Shown here piece by piece: positions 47,903 through 58,880 of a stretch of DNA of 64,000 nt. Origin of the DNA: Favolaschia claudopus (taxonomy: Eukaryota; Basidiomycota; Agaricomycetes; Agaricales; Mycenaceae); NCBI GenBank assembly GCA_037176885.1, contig JAWWNJ010000002.1:2108001-2172000 (forward strand). The letters are read 5' to 3'. Each line of letters begins with the position of its first letter. Position 1 is the first letter of the stretch. Below the pieces are notes generated by a model that searched no databases, was not told where the DNA came from, and was given only the letters and a program-made list of their open reading frames with translations. Made by a program: the position numbers and the translations under genes.

Positions 47903-48796
47903 ATGCTCAGTGTCGGTCAACTACAGACAGTCCGTCTACAATTCGTCTTGTGCTGGTCTACGTATTTGTCTAAGCTCTCGGTGCACACAGAGACCTCCCC
48001 CCCGCTGGCGGCTTTGAAGCGGTAAAATATAAGCGCAATCTCCCTTTGCGCGGGCCCGGCGCACTTGCCATCCTCGCGGGGGTCACCGCGTTCTGCTCGT
48101 TTGGCATATATCGCGTCGGAATGGGTAATATCGAACGAAGGTACGCAACCACTCAATTTTTCTGGTTTTGTTTTTACTTTACTTTATGTCGTCATGCGTC
48201 GGCGTCAGCGGCAGCGGCGGAGATGAGGAGGGACCGGGATTGGATCGATAGTGCCCTTGACCATGGGCATGAACATGGATGATCAGGTGTCGCGGCCGTG
48301 AAACGTGTCTCCTTGCGTTCGAGAGATACGATAGGGCGAGGCATCCTGCGCTTGGATCCGTCCCGTCCGGCCGTCGCTCCGTCTGACCGACCACATCCCA
48401 ATTCGGCGCAATGACTTGGACTCCTGATACTGCTCATATCCTTACTGTTCTTTTGACTTTTCTCGGTTGCTGATTGCTCGTAGGGAACTCAAGCGCGAAT
48501 CGACATGGGCACGGATTCACCTGGTGCCGCTGTTACTTGCGGAGGGGGATCGTGCTGCGTATCAAGACGGTCAGCGCGCCGCCGCCGTGGAAGCTGATAT
48601 CATGAAGGATGTCAAGGGATGGGTGGTAAGTCATCATACCCTACTCCTATGTGGCTGGTGGCAACCCGAGATGATCTCGAGGACGCTTTGGCTGCTTCTT
48701 TACATCTTCGATTGCGATGCGATATCTGAATCTATTCCATTCTATTCTCAGCCGCGGCAGTCTGTCTACAACAATCCGCGATACCGGGAGCTCTGA
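47903..48796 (+). CDS. NDUFA13: Complex I accessory subunit NDUFA13 (GRIM-19/B16.6)
   Basis: Exons give DLPPAGGFEAVKYKRNLPLR, then a single membrane helix (GALAILAGVTAFCSFGIYRV), GMGNIERRELKRESTWARIH with LVPLLLAEGDRAAYQDGQR, AAVEADIMKDVKGWV and the end PRQSVYNNPRYREL. All are hallmarks of the NDUFA13 family, a single-span subunit linking matrix and membrane arms of complex I. Exon 1 is very short; the start at 47903 (MLSV, phase 1) is the best candidate but not certain. The second intron is unusually long (about 340 bp, 48143-48480). It lies divergent from the INO80F gene. Confidence 0.9.
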
Positions 48797-49419
48797 GTGC
48801 GTAGAATACCGTAGATTTGTGTGGTAGTCGCCGACAATAGGAACAACTCTACTAGCTTGTAACAATGGTGTTTTATGCAATTAGCGTCGCACCGCCGGGG
48901 TCTCGCGCCGCAGACAATGTAACCGCTGATTCGGCTTGTAACTGCCTAAAGCGGCCGGAGGCATTTCGAGTGATTACATCTCTCATCTCTTTTTTGCTTC
49001 CATTGCAATTACACGGAATAAAAAACGGTGAGTCGAGGGAACCGCGGGGGGGCACAGCAGCAGCCATTTGCAAGAGTCAGAAAACTGATTCCGCGGGTCT
49101 CCACTGTCTCTGGGGCTACACACGGTCATACTCTCCGGCGGAAATCTTTTGCTTGTCTTTGGCTATACTTCTGTGACTGAATCTGGAGATCTGGCGGGCG
49201 GGCGATACCAGATAAGGACATCTGCTCATCTGCCCAGTGTGCCGGGAATCACAAAGAGTCTTGCTGCCAGTCCGAGTCAGGAAGCTTACCCCGCCGTACC
49301 CAAAAATGGCACCGAGTCTGCTCAGGTGCCGAATCCCTCTTAAGCACCAGCTCCGAGTCCTCGCTGTGACACGTTCTTTCCTTGCCCCTCGTAATCCCTC
49401 CCATCGCGAGCTGTTGCAC
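48797..49419. other. Intergenic / HMG gene leader
   Basis: No gene recognised. The plus-strand frame continues open upstream of 49420 to 49237, but without coding features, so it is treated as leader. Confidence 0.45.
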
Positions 49420-51477
49420 ATGCCAGCGCCCACCATTGTCCGCCGTACCTTGTCTTCATCAGACGCATCAGCTGCTACTCCCCCCTCCGACGCTGCCATG
49501 AAAGACTCGCTAGCCATGTCTTTCCTCAATTTTGACGAGCCCCATTTCGAGCACCATCCGACATATCTCACCAGTCCTGAAGAGCCCATGCTGTTTGAAT
49601 TCGACAACGCCGAATTCCATCCGTCTTCGCCAGTGTACGACTTTCACATGGCAGATGAGTTCGAAGCCAAGCCACAGCAGCCGCTGTTCGGTGGCCCTGC
49701 GAGCCCTATTTATGACCTCGCACCAGCGTACTCGCCCGACAGCTTTCATGGCTCGGACGTGCTGTACCCCGAAGACTTTGGCTCGTCGCCGTCGTACCCA
49801 ATTAATAACAACAATTGGTTTAACACGCGCGATGCGGTAGAAACATCGCCGATACCCTCTCCTTCTTCCCCCATACCCATCCCCTCGTCGGGCCCACAGT
49901 CTCCCTCCTTCTTTTCCTTTTCAGACCATCATCCCTTTGGGCAACAGCAACAGCAGCAGCTCCCCGCTGACAACGCGTTCTCACCTACTGCCCTCGCCGC
50001 AGCACTTCCCCTCCCATCGAGCTCACTCTCACAATCCCCGGCTTCCTCTTTCGAGGAGCACCACCATCACTTCCCTCCGCCACCGCTCTCCGTCTCTCCT
50101 CATGAGACCCAATCGCACACCCCCGCGTGGGCCACACAGCTCTGGGACTCACCCCCACGCCCCGGCCACCTGCGCACACCCTCCTCCCCGCGCTCGATCG
50201 CCCTCGCCGCCTCTGCCGCGCGCCACTCCCCCCTAGGCATCCCCGCCGCCCGCGAACGACGCAACTCGCTCACATCGGGGTACCTCTTCCCCAGCTCCAG
50301 CGCACCCAGCGTGCCTGCCCTCGCCATGGCGTCATCCTCATCCGGACAGAACACCATCCGCGCGTACAGTCGCCGGGCCGAGTCATTTGGGAGTGCTGTA
50401 GAGGCCGGCACCGTGCGGCGGACTGCGAAGAAGCAGACGAGGGGCTCTGTGGCGGCCGCTGGGAACGAGGACGAGTTCGTCTCCGCGGGTATGGAGACAG
50501 GCTCCGGTGCCGGCAAGGCGCAGCAGCCACACGATATTCGTACGTCTTGTTCTCTTTGACGTGTCTATGACTTGACCTGACTGTTGTTCTTGTTTTCTAC
50601 ATACACAGCGCCGCTCAAATCAGTGTTGCGGCCGCCAAAATTGGCGCCTTCGGCGTGGCAGCTGTACTTCACGGATTGGATCCAGAGACAACAGCAGAGC
50701 AGCAGTCGGAAGCTGAATGTTGCGCAGGCGGCTAAGGAAGCTGGGCAGGAGTACGCCAGTCTAAGCGAGGAGGAGAAAGAGGTACGTGACGTCAGTTTCG
50801 TCCTCGCGCATCAACTCTCAACTCTTTTGACAGCCTTACAAACGACGATCTCAAGCTGCGAAGGATGTGCGCGAGAAGCAGCTGCAGGACTACATGCGCA
50901 CCCTCACCCCCGACGACATCAAGCGCGAGAACGCTTTCCGCTCGGCCCAGCGAAAGGCCGGCAAGAGTCGAAAGAGCAATATCAAGGACCCGAATGCTCC
51001 GAAGAAGCCGCTGAGCGCGTATTTCATGTTCCTGCAACGAATACGCGCGAGCCCCGAGCTGGTGAGAGAGGTGTTTGGGGAGGAGACGGAGACGACGAAG
51101 CAGAGCGTGTTGGCGGCGGCGAAGTGGCGGTCTATGACGGATGATGAGCGCAAGGTGAGTTTGGTTTTACTTTTTTTTCATTATGAAGCATAGCTGAAGC
51201 TGATGCTGCATGAAAGCCCTTCCTCGCCCAGGCGGAGCAGGAGAAGATGGAGTACGAGGCTGCGCGGAGGCTGTATGAAGACGGCGCGGCGGGCTCTGTC
51301 TACGCTGCGAGCAACTTCAACTTCAGCATCCTCCCTGGCAGCCCTGCTTTCCCTGCCATCAAGATAGAGTCGGAGAGCGAGAGCGAAGGCTTCGCTACCG
51401 ACAATGACGCAGGCGGCAGCGGTGCCCGCCAACGACAACAATCGCTCTTCGTCAACCAACACGCTCCTTTGCGATGA
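49420..51477 (+). CDS. Double HMG-box DNA-binding protein
   Basis: Four exons (49420-50539, 50609-50781, 50834-51154, 51217-51477), 624 residues. A long disordered, acidic and Ser/Pro/Gln-rich N-terminus (with QQQQQQ) resembles an activation domain. HMG box 1 begins SAWQLYFTDWIQRQQQ and runs through YASLSEEEKEPYKRRSQAAK. HMG box 2 starts IKDPNAPKKPLSAYFMFLQR and ends WRSMTDDERKPFLAQAEQEK. Each box is cut by an intron right after the conserved ER/EK-K...P position (EEKE|PYK, DERK|PF), so the two boxes share an intron site and probably arose by duplication. A nuclear architectural or transcription factor is inferred. Confidence 0.9.
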
Positions 51478-53580
51478 TTCGATGACGACTCTCTTATGAT
51501 TCCTCTTATTCCTCCTCCCTGCTTTTTTTTTGCTTTCTGCTTGCTTCACCTTGCTCCCTATGCGTCTTTGATATACCTATCTACCTACTCTTACTTCCTC
51601 ATCTTGGAACTTCTCTCAAGTAATTTTCTGTTTGTTTTTTGTTTTTCTTGTTTGTTTTCTTGTTACGACCCCGTCACGACCCCAACCCTTCGTCCCCCCC
51701 TGGCCTTCGTTCACGGCGTATTTATCCTCTTCGGGTTTCCTGCTCTGGATTGATTTGGATGTTTGGATTTGGAACTGGTCTCGTCTCCGCCGCCGAATCA
51801 TTCTGCTTACTCTCTGTCGCCTCTGTCAATAGACGAAGACAGCTGCGACGGGAGAAGAGTGTTCGGTCGGAATGGAATGGAAAGAATTCGAAGGAACAAT
51901 TGGACATAACAGCTGCTGTATTATATTTGCGACCTCTGCGCGCGCGGAATATCCTGACGCCCACTACTCCTGTATTGTTAGCTCGTAGTTGATTGATTAC
52001 TGACGCCCTATGCTTTAGCTACATATTCAATATTATAACGTACTCATATGTTGCTGTACATATACTTAGATTCGATGATCTCCCTTCTCGCTGGTCCTTG
52101 TACTCGTGTACTGTCAGTGTAATAGAGTCACTGAGTGCTGTGGACTGCGTTGATGGATGGATCGGAATGGATTTTTTAATTTGTCTTGTCTTTCCTCCAC
52201 ATCTGCGGGAGGGACATCATACAGCAGTAGAATCGAATCGATGGCTGTTCCATTTTTCGTGTAGATCTGTCTCGACGAGAAGCAGCGGCGCGCCGCTAGT
52301 CTGAGAAAGGCAACTAGATGAATATATTTTGGTCTCCGGCGCTTCGCGGGTGCGATGGGGAAGGAAGGAACATACATGGTAGGGAGACAGAACCGCCGAC
52401 AGATGCGCGATATCGTGACTGGTCTTCTGTGCCTCGGGTAATGTGATACAAGACAAAGCGCAATCCGACTCCGTGCTCCTTGGACTCGCCGGTCATGGGC
52501 TTCGACTCGCGGATTCGGAGCGCCGAAAGAAACCCGACAGTGTGACGCGACTCAAATTCTTGAGAAAGACAACTAGTAGCATGCGAATATGAGCTTCATC
52601 GAAGGACGCGTAGTGCTCAGGCCCACGAATGCCCAGATGACAACTGGTCCCGGCGGAGACAGGTTTAGCTGAAGAGAACGGCTGCGCTATATTTACAGTT
52701 TGTTTGTTCGATCGTGTGTGCCCGAAGAGTTGTTCCGCTGTTGAAATCTGCGAGATCTCGCAAAGAAAGAAAGTCATTGTGGGAGCGTGATTCACACAGG
52801 TGATTGATTTCGACTTCTGCGGAGAAAGAGAGGCGGGCGAAAGGAGGAACGGCCCCTGATTCCGTGGGCTTTTTTGTTCTGCTCGGGTTGAGGAGGTAGG
52901 TATTCATGGATGTATTGTGTCGGTGGCCGTCGGGCAGGCATCCGTCCGTCTGTCCGAGTTGAGGTGGTCAGCCAGCAGAGGAGGAGGATACGCCAGGTAA
53001 GGCGCAAACATTTAGCTGGGTGAAGAGCGCCAATTTAGGAAGGAAGCCATTCGTAGACATTCAATTTGGCGGCCCGGCTCGAGAGCTTCTGAATCGCTGT
53101 TGTACTTGGCTTGTATGTGGAGAAGATAACCGGGACGAAGAGAACCGAGAGAGTTTGTCTTATCTGGCGCCACCTACGTAGGATAGACTATACCCATGAC
53201 ATGAGAAAGGGATGCGGCGGAGGAGGATTCGAATGATACTGACCCGCTCAGATAATTTTTACCGGTGAAAGAGTCCGAGGGATAGGCGCCGGAGGGAGGA
53301 GAGTAGAGTTTTCGGAGGAGTTTCGCCGTTGGAGGGACGGAATGGATGCAAGCGGGCGGACAGGTGAAGGCATAGAAGGAGAAATCTTCGCCGGGTGTCG
53401 CAGTATGGTGGCGGGTAGGTATATGCTGGAGAAACGCCACCCGAGTCCGGAATACGACCGCGTGATTTTGTGGCAAGGTACAGACAAGGAGGTTAAAGTG
53501 GCCCAACTTGCGGAATAGGCTGATGTAGGAAAGTTATATTGGAACAAATTTCTAGACAAAGCTCTATGTCGTTTTCCCAG
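51478..53580. other. 2.1-kb region without a supported gene
   Basis: T-rich 3' flank of the HMG gene (51480-52100), then sequence with several unassigned frames on both strands (52114-52377 -, 53174-53559 -). No family, TATA-driven unit or repeat could be supported. A spliced non-coding transcript cannot be excluded. Confidence 0.5.
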
Positions 53581-54486
53581 TCATTCTGAGAGAGGGAGGG
53601 TGACGACCATGTTCTGGTGAGGTTCTCCGTCCTCGTCAAATCGTTCGCCCTGTGTGGAGAGTGAATTATTTTGATATCGAAGACAAGTCAGGTAAGCGAA
53701 CCTCAGGCGTATATCCGAATCTATGTAACCAGAGCATTGCAGTTAGAGAGTATGTTCCAACACCAGCCGTGAACTTACTTGGCATAGAATCCCATTGCGG
53801 GGATCTGGGAGTGGCACTCAATCACTGGGGGCCGGTTCATGGCTTTGGCGTCCGCTTTCACCCATTCGTGCAGCCTGTCTACAAGCAGGCGGCCAAATTT
53901 GAAGTTCCTATAGTCTTTATCTATGGCAAGCCTGGCCGCAGACATAAAAAAGAGTATGGATATATATTTGCGAAAAGGGATACCTGCTCAGTTTATAACG
54001 GTTGATGGCGGGGTAAATTTCTGGTGTCGTTCCACGGATTGTGCCAACGTATTTTTTGGTGGTCTCGCCAGTCGAGGGGTCCAGTTCAGTTACTTGGAGT
54101 AGAAAATGGAATGCGATGTGTTCTACGCTGATACCGACTTGCCGCATTAGCCGATTATGAGCTGGGAGCATACATTGAAAGCGAACTCGTCGAATTCCGT
54201 GTCCAGGGGAAATTTCTTGAGAGAGCGATTCAACGATACAGAATACGGAAATAGACTCGGAGACAAGCTGCCTGGCAATTCGAGTTGGTGGTGTCAGAAC
54301 CTCGGTCCGACCCAAGCCCCAGAGCAGCGTAAAGCAGTATACAAATGCCCAGTTATTGTGCAGTCGCCTGGTCCTTACCTGTTCGAGATGGAATACTTCT
54401 TTGCGAATCCGATGGCAGTCTGGGATCAGATTCTGCGCACTGTCCCCTTGGCCGACTAATATTTCTTTTGCAATTATTTGAGGCAT
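53581..54486 (-). CDS. GNAT-family N-acetyltransferase
   Basis: Minus-strand, about seven exons starting at ATG 54486 (MPQIIAKEILVGQGDSAQNL). They read CHRIRKEVFHLEQ, KFPLDTEFDEHIAFHFLLQV, TELDPSTGETTKKYVGTIRG, YKLSRLAIDKDYRNFKFGR (the R/Q-x-x-G-x-G/A-type acetyl-CoA loop in the variant DYRNFKFGR), VIECHSQIPAMGFYAKFGYT and the end GERFDEDGEPHQNMVVTLPL. The segment order is that of GNAT enzymes related to ElaA/YjcF-type proteins, which use acetyl-CoA; the substrate is unknown. Several acceptors had alternatives, and the set chosen is the only one found giving a continuous GNAT fold. Confidence 0.85.
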
Positions 54487-54979
54487 TTCCGGGGTATTTT
54501 TCGTCGACGGGAGTGGGCTCAATTTTTTTATTGAGCAAGAGAAAGCCAAGAGTGAGTCAGACAACGTTCGGGCAAACGGCCAGGCCTTATTTGGACTATC
54601 AAGCAGGTGACCAACAACAAGCCAAATTTAATATTTTTTATTACCGCCACCAACTTGGTCGACGTCGGGGCAGGTGCGCTCACTGCTCGTATCAGCGAAG
54701 GCAATTTAACCTTTTATTCAGGAGGAGAATACAAGGGAGGCTAGCGCCCTGCTTCATGGTCGAGCCAGCGGGGTCAATCATCTTGAATACCCTACTGCAA
54801 GGGCGTACCACTTTCGCGCTGCACTCAGGATCAATATATTCCGCCTCTAAAGCCATGCCACGACCTTCTCGCGTTCATTTAACACCCGGGTTTTTCAGTC
54901 CCCAACCGCGAAGTGCCAAAGGCAAGGAGCGAATGGCCGACCCGGCGCGTGCCGACGTGCTTTCCGGTTATTCTGCCCA

Positions 54980-56348
54980 ATGCAGGGAGTGGTCTTGTCG
55001 CATGAGAATCTCAGTATATTGTTCTGGTTCGTGCTGTTCTTTTCTGCCCGAGTTTGACTTAATTTGCTTTACAGGGCGGCTAGACAATGCTCTGGTTGAG
55101 GAGGAAGAAATCCGGCGGCGACCACGAAACGTCCGACGAACGCGTAGAGTTACGCAGACGTTGCCGCGCCATTCTTCAGGGGTTATCTCACTGCAGCGTG
55201 GGCAGGCCCGACACGCGTCCCACAGCTCCGACCGGCCTCCCCCCGACTCTGACCCTCCTTCTTCCAGCACAGGTTCATCTGTGTTAGACCCACCGACGGA
55301 GTCGGCAGCGGTATTGGACAGCGGCTCGCTCCAAACCGCTGCGGAGGAAATGCCAGAGGATCTGGATTCGACTCGGCAAACGCCTAACCTAGACCCCCCA
55401 TTAGAGGACGATATCTCCGAAACTCACTCCCCACCCTCTTCTCCCAATTCACCTGAAACGATACTGCCGCCGCTGTCTGAAATAGAGAAGCAGCTCATGG
55501 ATGAGAATATCCAATACCTCCGTAGCTTGATTGTGGAGCACAACAGCCTGATGCAACCCGACAAGATCTGGCATGCCTACGAGACCGTTCAGATACGCGG
55601 CCAGCTCTCAGCCCTATCCTCTGCAGAGACGGTTTGGCTGGCCGAGAAAATCTTGATCTGGGCCGAAGCGCGCCTTCAAACCGACAAACTCGAAATCATG
55701 CACAAATGGGGCGAGCGGGTTCGGCAATTATTGAATACTCTAGATCCCGCTGCTTCAGGATTCGACCAGCGCTTTCTAATGTCGCGCGCACTGGCTCTCG
55801 AGGGAGATCTCCAAAAGGCTCTCAACCTAATTCACCCAATACAACCTCACTCAAACACATTCATCGCGTGTCTTCGCGCTGTAGAATCCATCTTCGTTTC
55901 CACCTGGCGACATCACGACCGCATCAGGGCTATCGAACTGTTGATCCAAGACTGGAAAACCGTAGGACTGTTTCTCCTTACGGAGTCCAGCCGACTGCAC
56001 TGGAAGAACCGGGAATTGTACACCGTTGGCACGTCCCTTCGAGAGACTGCGTTCGCTGTCGCGTCGGGCATATCTCTTCCTTCTGTGCTTCTGGCAGACA
56101 AGCAATACGAATGGGACGAGGACCAGCGGAGACACCTGGGTGATTTCTTGGTCGAGGCATTCATCCGTCACAAATTGCCCGCGGACTCCGTCTCTGTTCT
56201 TCGCGAGATGAAGCGCCAAAATCTCAAACCCACGTTCCATATCTCGTTACTCCTGATGCTAGGTGCTTGCTGGTTATCTTATCTAGCCGAGTGTGGCCCC
56301 GCTCTCAACTGCCCGCGAGGAGAAACCGCCCGTTTGGTTGGACCATAG
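54980..56348 (+). CDS. PPR-like or helical-repeat protein, uncharacterised
   Basis: A long frame to 56348. A 61-bp intron (donor about 55015, acceptor 55076) joins MQGVVLSHENLR to RLDNALVEEEEIRRRPRNVR; without it the same region is also open in another frame, so the start is uncertain. A disordered Ser/Pro/acidic stretch (ESAAVLDSGSLQTAAEEMPE) precedes an all-helical region (LRSLIVEHNSLMQPDKIWHA, AIELLIQDWKTVGLFLL). Near the end, SVSVLREMKRQNLKPTFHIS resembles one pentatricopeptide repeat, after which the frame runs into unrelated sequence. A truncated mitochondrial PPR-type protein is possible. Confidence 0.55.
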
Positions 56349-56838
56349 TCTCGGCGTTCCCGAAGGCAAAAATGGCAGCCGAGTTAGATGGTTGGTGGGG
56401 AGCACAGTAGAGCACAAAAAAAATTAAGAGACTCACCGTGTCGTAGTAGAGTGAATAAATTGGTTTTGCCTACTAAAGTCAATGAAAGTGAAGGATTAGA
56501 GACATCTGAAATGTGAAGCAGATTGAAACTGACCTCGGCGCCGGCGTTTATTAGAGAAAACTTGAGGTTGTATTGATAGTGCGGCTTGCAGGTTTTGGGT
56601 GCGCTGGAAAAATGGGTGAGGGAAGGTAATATGAAGATAGAGTTCAGACGCACCTGAGGTTGGGGGATTTGAAAGGGTGTTGGTTGGCAAAGGCAGCGAT
56701 TGGGCGATGACGGACTTGAAAGCGGCGAGACGCGTTAACGTATGCGATGGTTGATCAAATGGAAGTTAACCCGTCGTTGCGGAATCTTGGAAACATAGAA
56801 TCAGGATAGAGAATAAATGGAAAGGTAAGCGGACACAC
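56349..56838. other. Unassigned, splice-signal-rich flank
   Basis: Continuation of the exon-like pattern on the minus strand, including CAACCTCAG|GTGCGTC (56644-56660 read in reverse). No ORF of note. Confidence 0.4.
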
Positions 56839-58093
56839 TCCGACGCGTCGCGTTGCTCGGCGGAACGCGAAAAATCGAATTTAAACTTTCTCGGCGCGTC
56901 TTGATGGTTAGAGAAGGCGGCGGCGGCGGCCTTTATCGCGTCGCATCGGTCGCAGGAAGGCGACATATCGAAATTTGAAAATATCCAAGGCGCTGGAGGT
57001 ATATTAGCATCGTCAATGGTTAGAACAGTGACTGCACACACCTGAACGCGACGCCTCGCTCGGCGGAACGCGAAATCTCGAATTTGCAAATTCTTGACGC
57101 GTTGGAGAGGGCTCAACCTCTGCGGTGGTTGTAGGGAGTAGCGAGAGGGTCGCGTTAGTCACGGGAACGCGAAATATCGAACCTGAAAAAGTATAGACAT
57201 ATCAACATCAAGTTTAATCAGAATGAAAAGGAAACGCACCTCGACGCGGCGACTCGGTCGCGGGAACACCGAACCTCCCATCGGAGTCCCTCTCCAGCAT
57301 TTTACGCGTCGGATTGAAGCAACTTGCTCGGCGGAAGGCCAAAAATCGAATTTTGCACTTTGTCGGCGCGCTGGAAGTAAATCAGTGTTGGTTAGAGATT
57401 ATATAAGAAGGCAACATACTTGAAACGCGTCCTGTCGCTTTCGGGAACGCAAAATGCAGACTCAGAACATCTCTCAACCTCCTACGCGTTGGATTGAAGG
57501 CATCCTGCTCGGGGGAAGGCGAAAAATCGAATTTTGAATACTGGAAGTAAATCAATGTTGGGGATAGATCAAATGAGAAGGCGACGTACTTGAACGCGTC
57601 TGGTCGGTCGCGGGAACGCGAAATGCAAATTTTGAATGTGTTTGACGCGTCAGGAGCGCCGGAGACTAGGTTGAACACGTCAGAATGAATGATGAGTTGA
57701 ATGTTGAACTTCAACATACCTGAAGCCAACCCCACGCTCGCGGGACGTCCAAAAATCGAATCAGAATTTTGAGGGACTGAGAATGAGGAGGAACACTGTA
57801 CAAACGAGTCAGCAAGGCTCATAGATAAGACAGACCTAACACTGACCTTGGACGACGCCTCAAATAGCAAATAGCGTCTCGGGGATCTCGGCGACGTTGA
57901 AATCCGAGTGAAACTCGATGGAGGCGGCGGCGGCGTCGAGGGGGTAGGTGATAAGAGAGAGAAAGAGGGAGAACGACGTCAATGACGACCCTGGCGAAGT
58001 GTTGGGAGCGAGGGCAATGGCGAGAGGAGGGGGAGGAAGAGAGGTTGTCGAGGAGAAGAGGGCAGCGACGACGAGAAGAAATTTGGGCAACAT
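56839..58093 (-). other. Array of similar exon-like blocks; short signal-peptide ORF at start
   Basis: Read on the minus strand, blocks bounded by good splice signals follow one another: 57720-57795 and 57590-57665 (76 nt each), 57420-57540, 57240-57370, 57042-57182 and 56839-56992. Most contain variants of TTCGATTTTTCGCGTTCC followed by GCGA or GCCGAGC, so they look like tandemly multiplied exons. At the 5' end an ATG at 58093 opens a 77-codon frame starting MLPKFLLVVAALFSSTTS, a plausible signal peptide, which stops before the first donor (about 57846). A TATA box lies upstream (58146-58154 read in reverse). Coding status is unclear. Confidence 0.5.
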
Positions 58094-58145
58094 GGGGGCA
58101 TAATCTGGGGAAGAGAGAAAGGGTGGTGAGTGCTTGGGACAAGGG

Positions 58146-58250
58146 TTTATATAGATACGCGTACCGTTGGCCTTGTTTACGCGAATTCAACAAGGCGTGA
58201 CTTGGTTGATCCAACCAAATAGAACCAACGACACGCGTCTCTATATAAAG
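58146..58250. promoter_or_regulatory. Divergent promoter with two TATA boxes and a palindrome
   Basis: A reverse-oriented TATATAAA (58146-58154) and a forward TATATAAAG (58242-58250) point away from each other about 90 bp apart. Between them lies the 17-bp palindrome TTGGTTG-ATC-CAACCAA (58202-58218), a candidate operator. Confidence 0.5.
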
Positions 58251-58290
58251 AGCTGTTAGCCGAAGACCTGCTCACCTTTTCCCCCAAACT

Positions 58291-58880
58291 ATGCTCCCAC
58301 TATGCAAAATTCTGGCGCTCAGTAAAATATTCATCGCTTCAACATACCACTTACCTCCTCGTGGACGCCGGTCAAGACGAAGATGGAAGGTGGATGGGTT
58401 GTATCCAGAGCTGTTGGAACGGGTCGAAGGGGTCCATTCGTCGTGCGTTACACATTCTCTTTGCATTTATTACCCTGCTCAACGTGCTCACCTTCAGCAC
58501 AGATATTTCAAGTTGAATTCCACCAAACTCCGCGTCGCTGCTCCCGGTATCAGAACGACGGCTCTAAGGCTAGTTCTCAACAAGTCAATTCTACTCACCT
58601 GCGTTTCGTAGTTCCGTGTGCTTGAAGCCATTCACAACACTTTAGATTCAACACTTGAAGTCAACCTTCAACACCTTCTTCCTCTGCACCTTCCTCAATC
58701 TGCGTGAGCTCGACAAATCCACCCTCGACTCTCATCTCTCATTCCGCTATTTCTGCCTTCATTCCAGCTCTCTGGTCCCTGTCTACTACCCTGAACAATC
58801 AACCTCGTGTGCATCAACATCCAATATTCAACATTCTGATCTCATACCGCTTAAGAGTTACGTTTTCAGCTCAAAATAGT
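58291..58880 (+). other. Putative transcript downstream of the forward TATA box
   Basis: From ATG 58291 a frame is open for 106 codons (to 58611), with a possible intron from GTATCA (about 58544) to CGTAG (58609), and a second open stretch 58655-58879. No family resemblance. It may be a small protein or a non-coding RNA. Confidence 0.35.

Noticed and set aside
54345..54979. Upstream half of the 667-codon frame ending at 56348
   Set aside because: It overlaps the GNAT gene on the other strand and lacks coding character. The true frame probably enters after a spliced junction near 55076.
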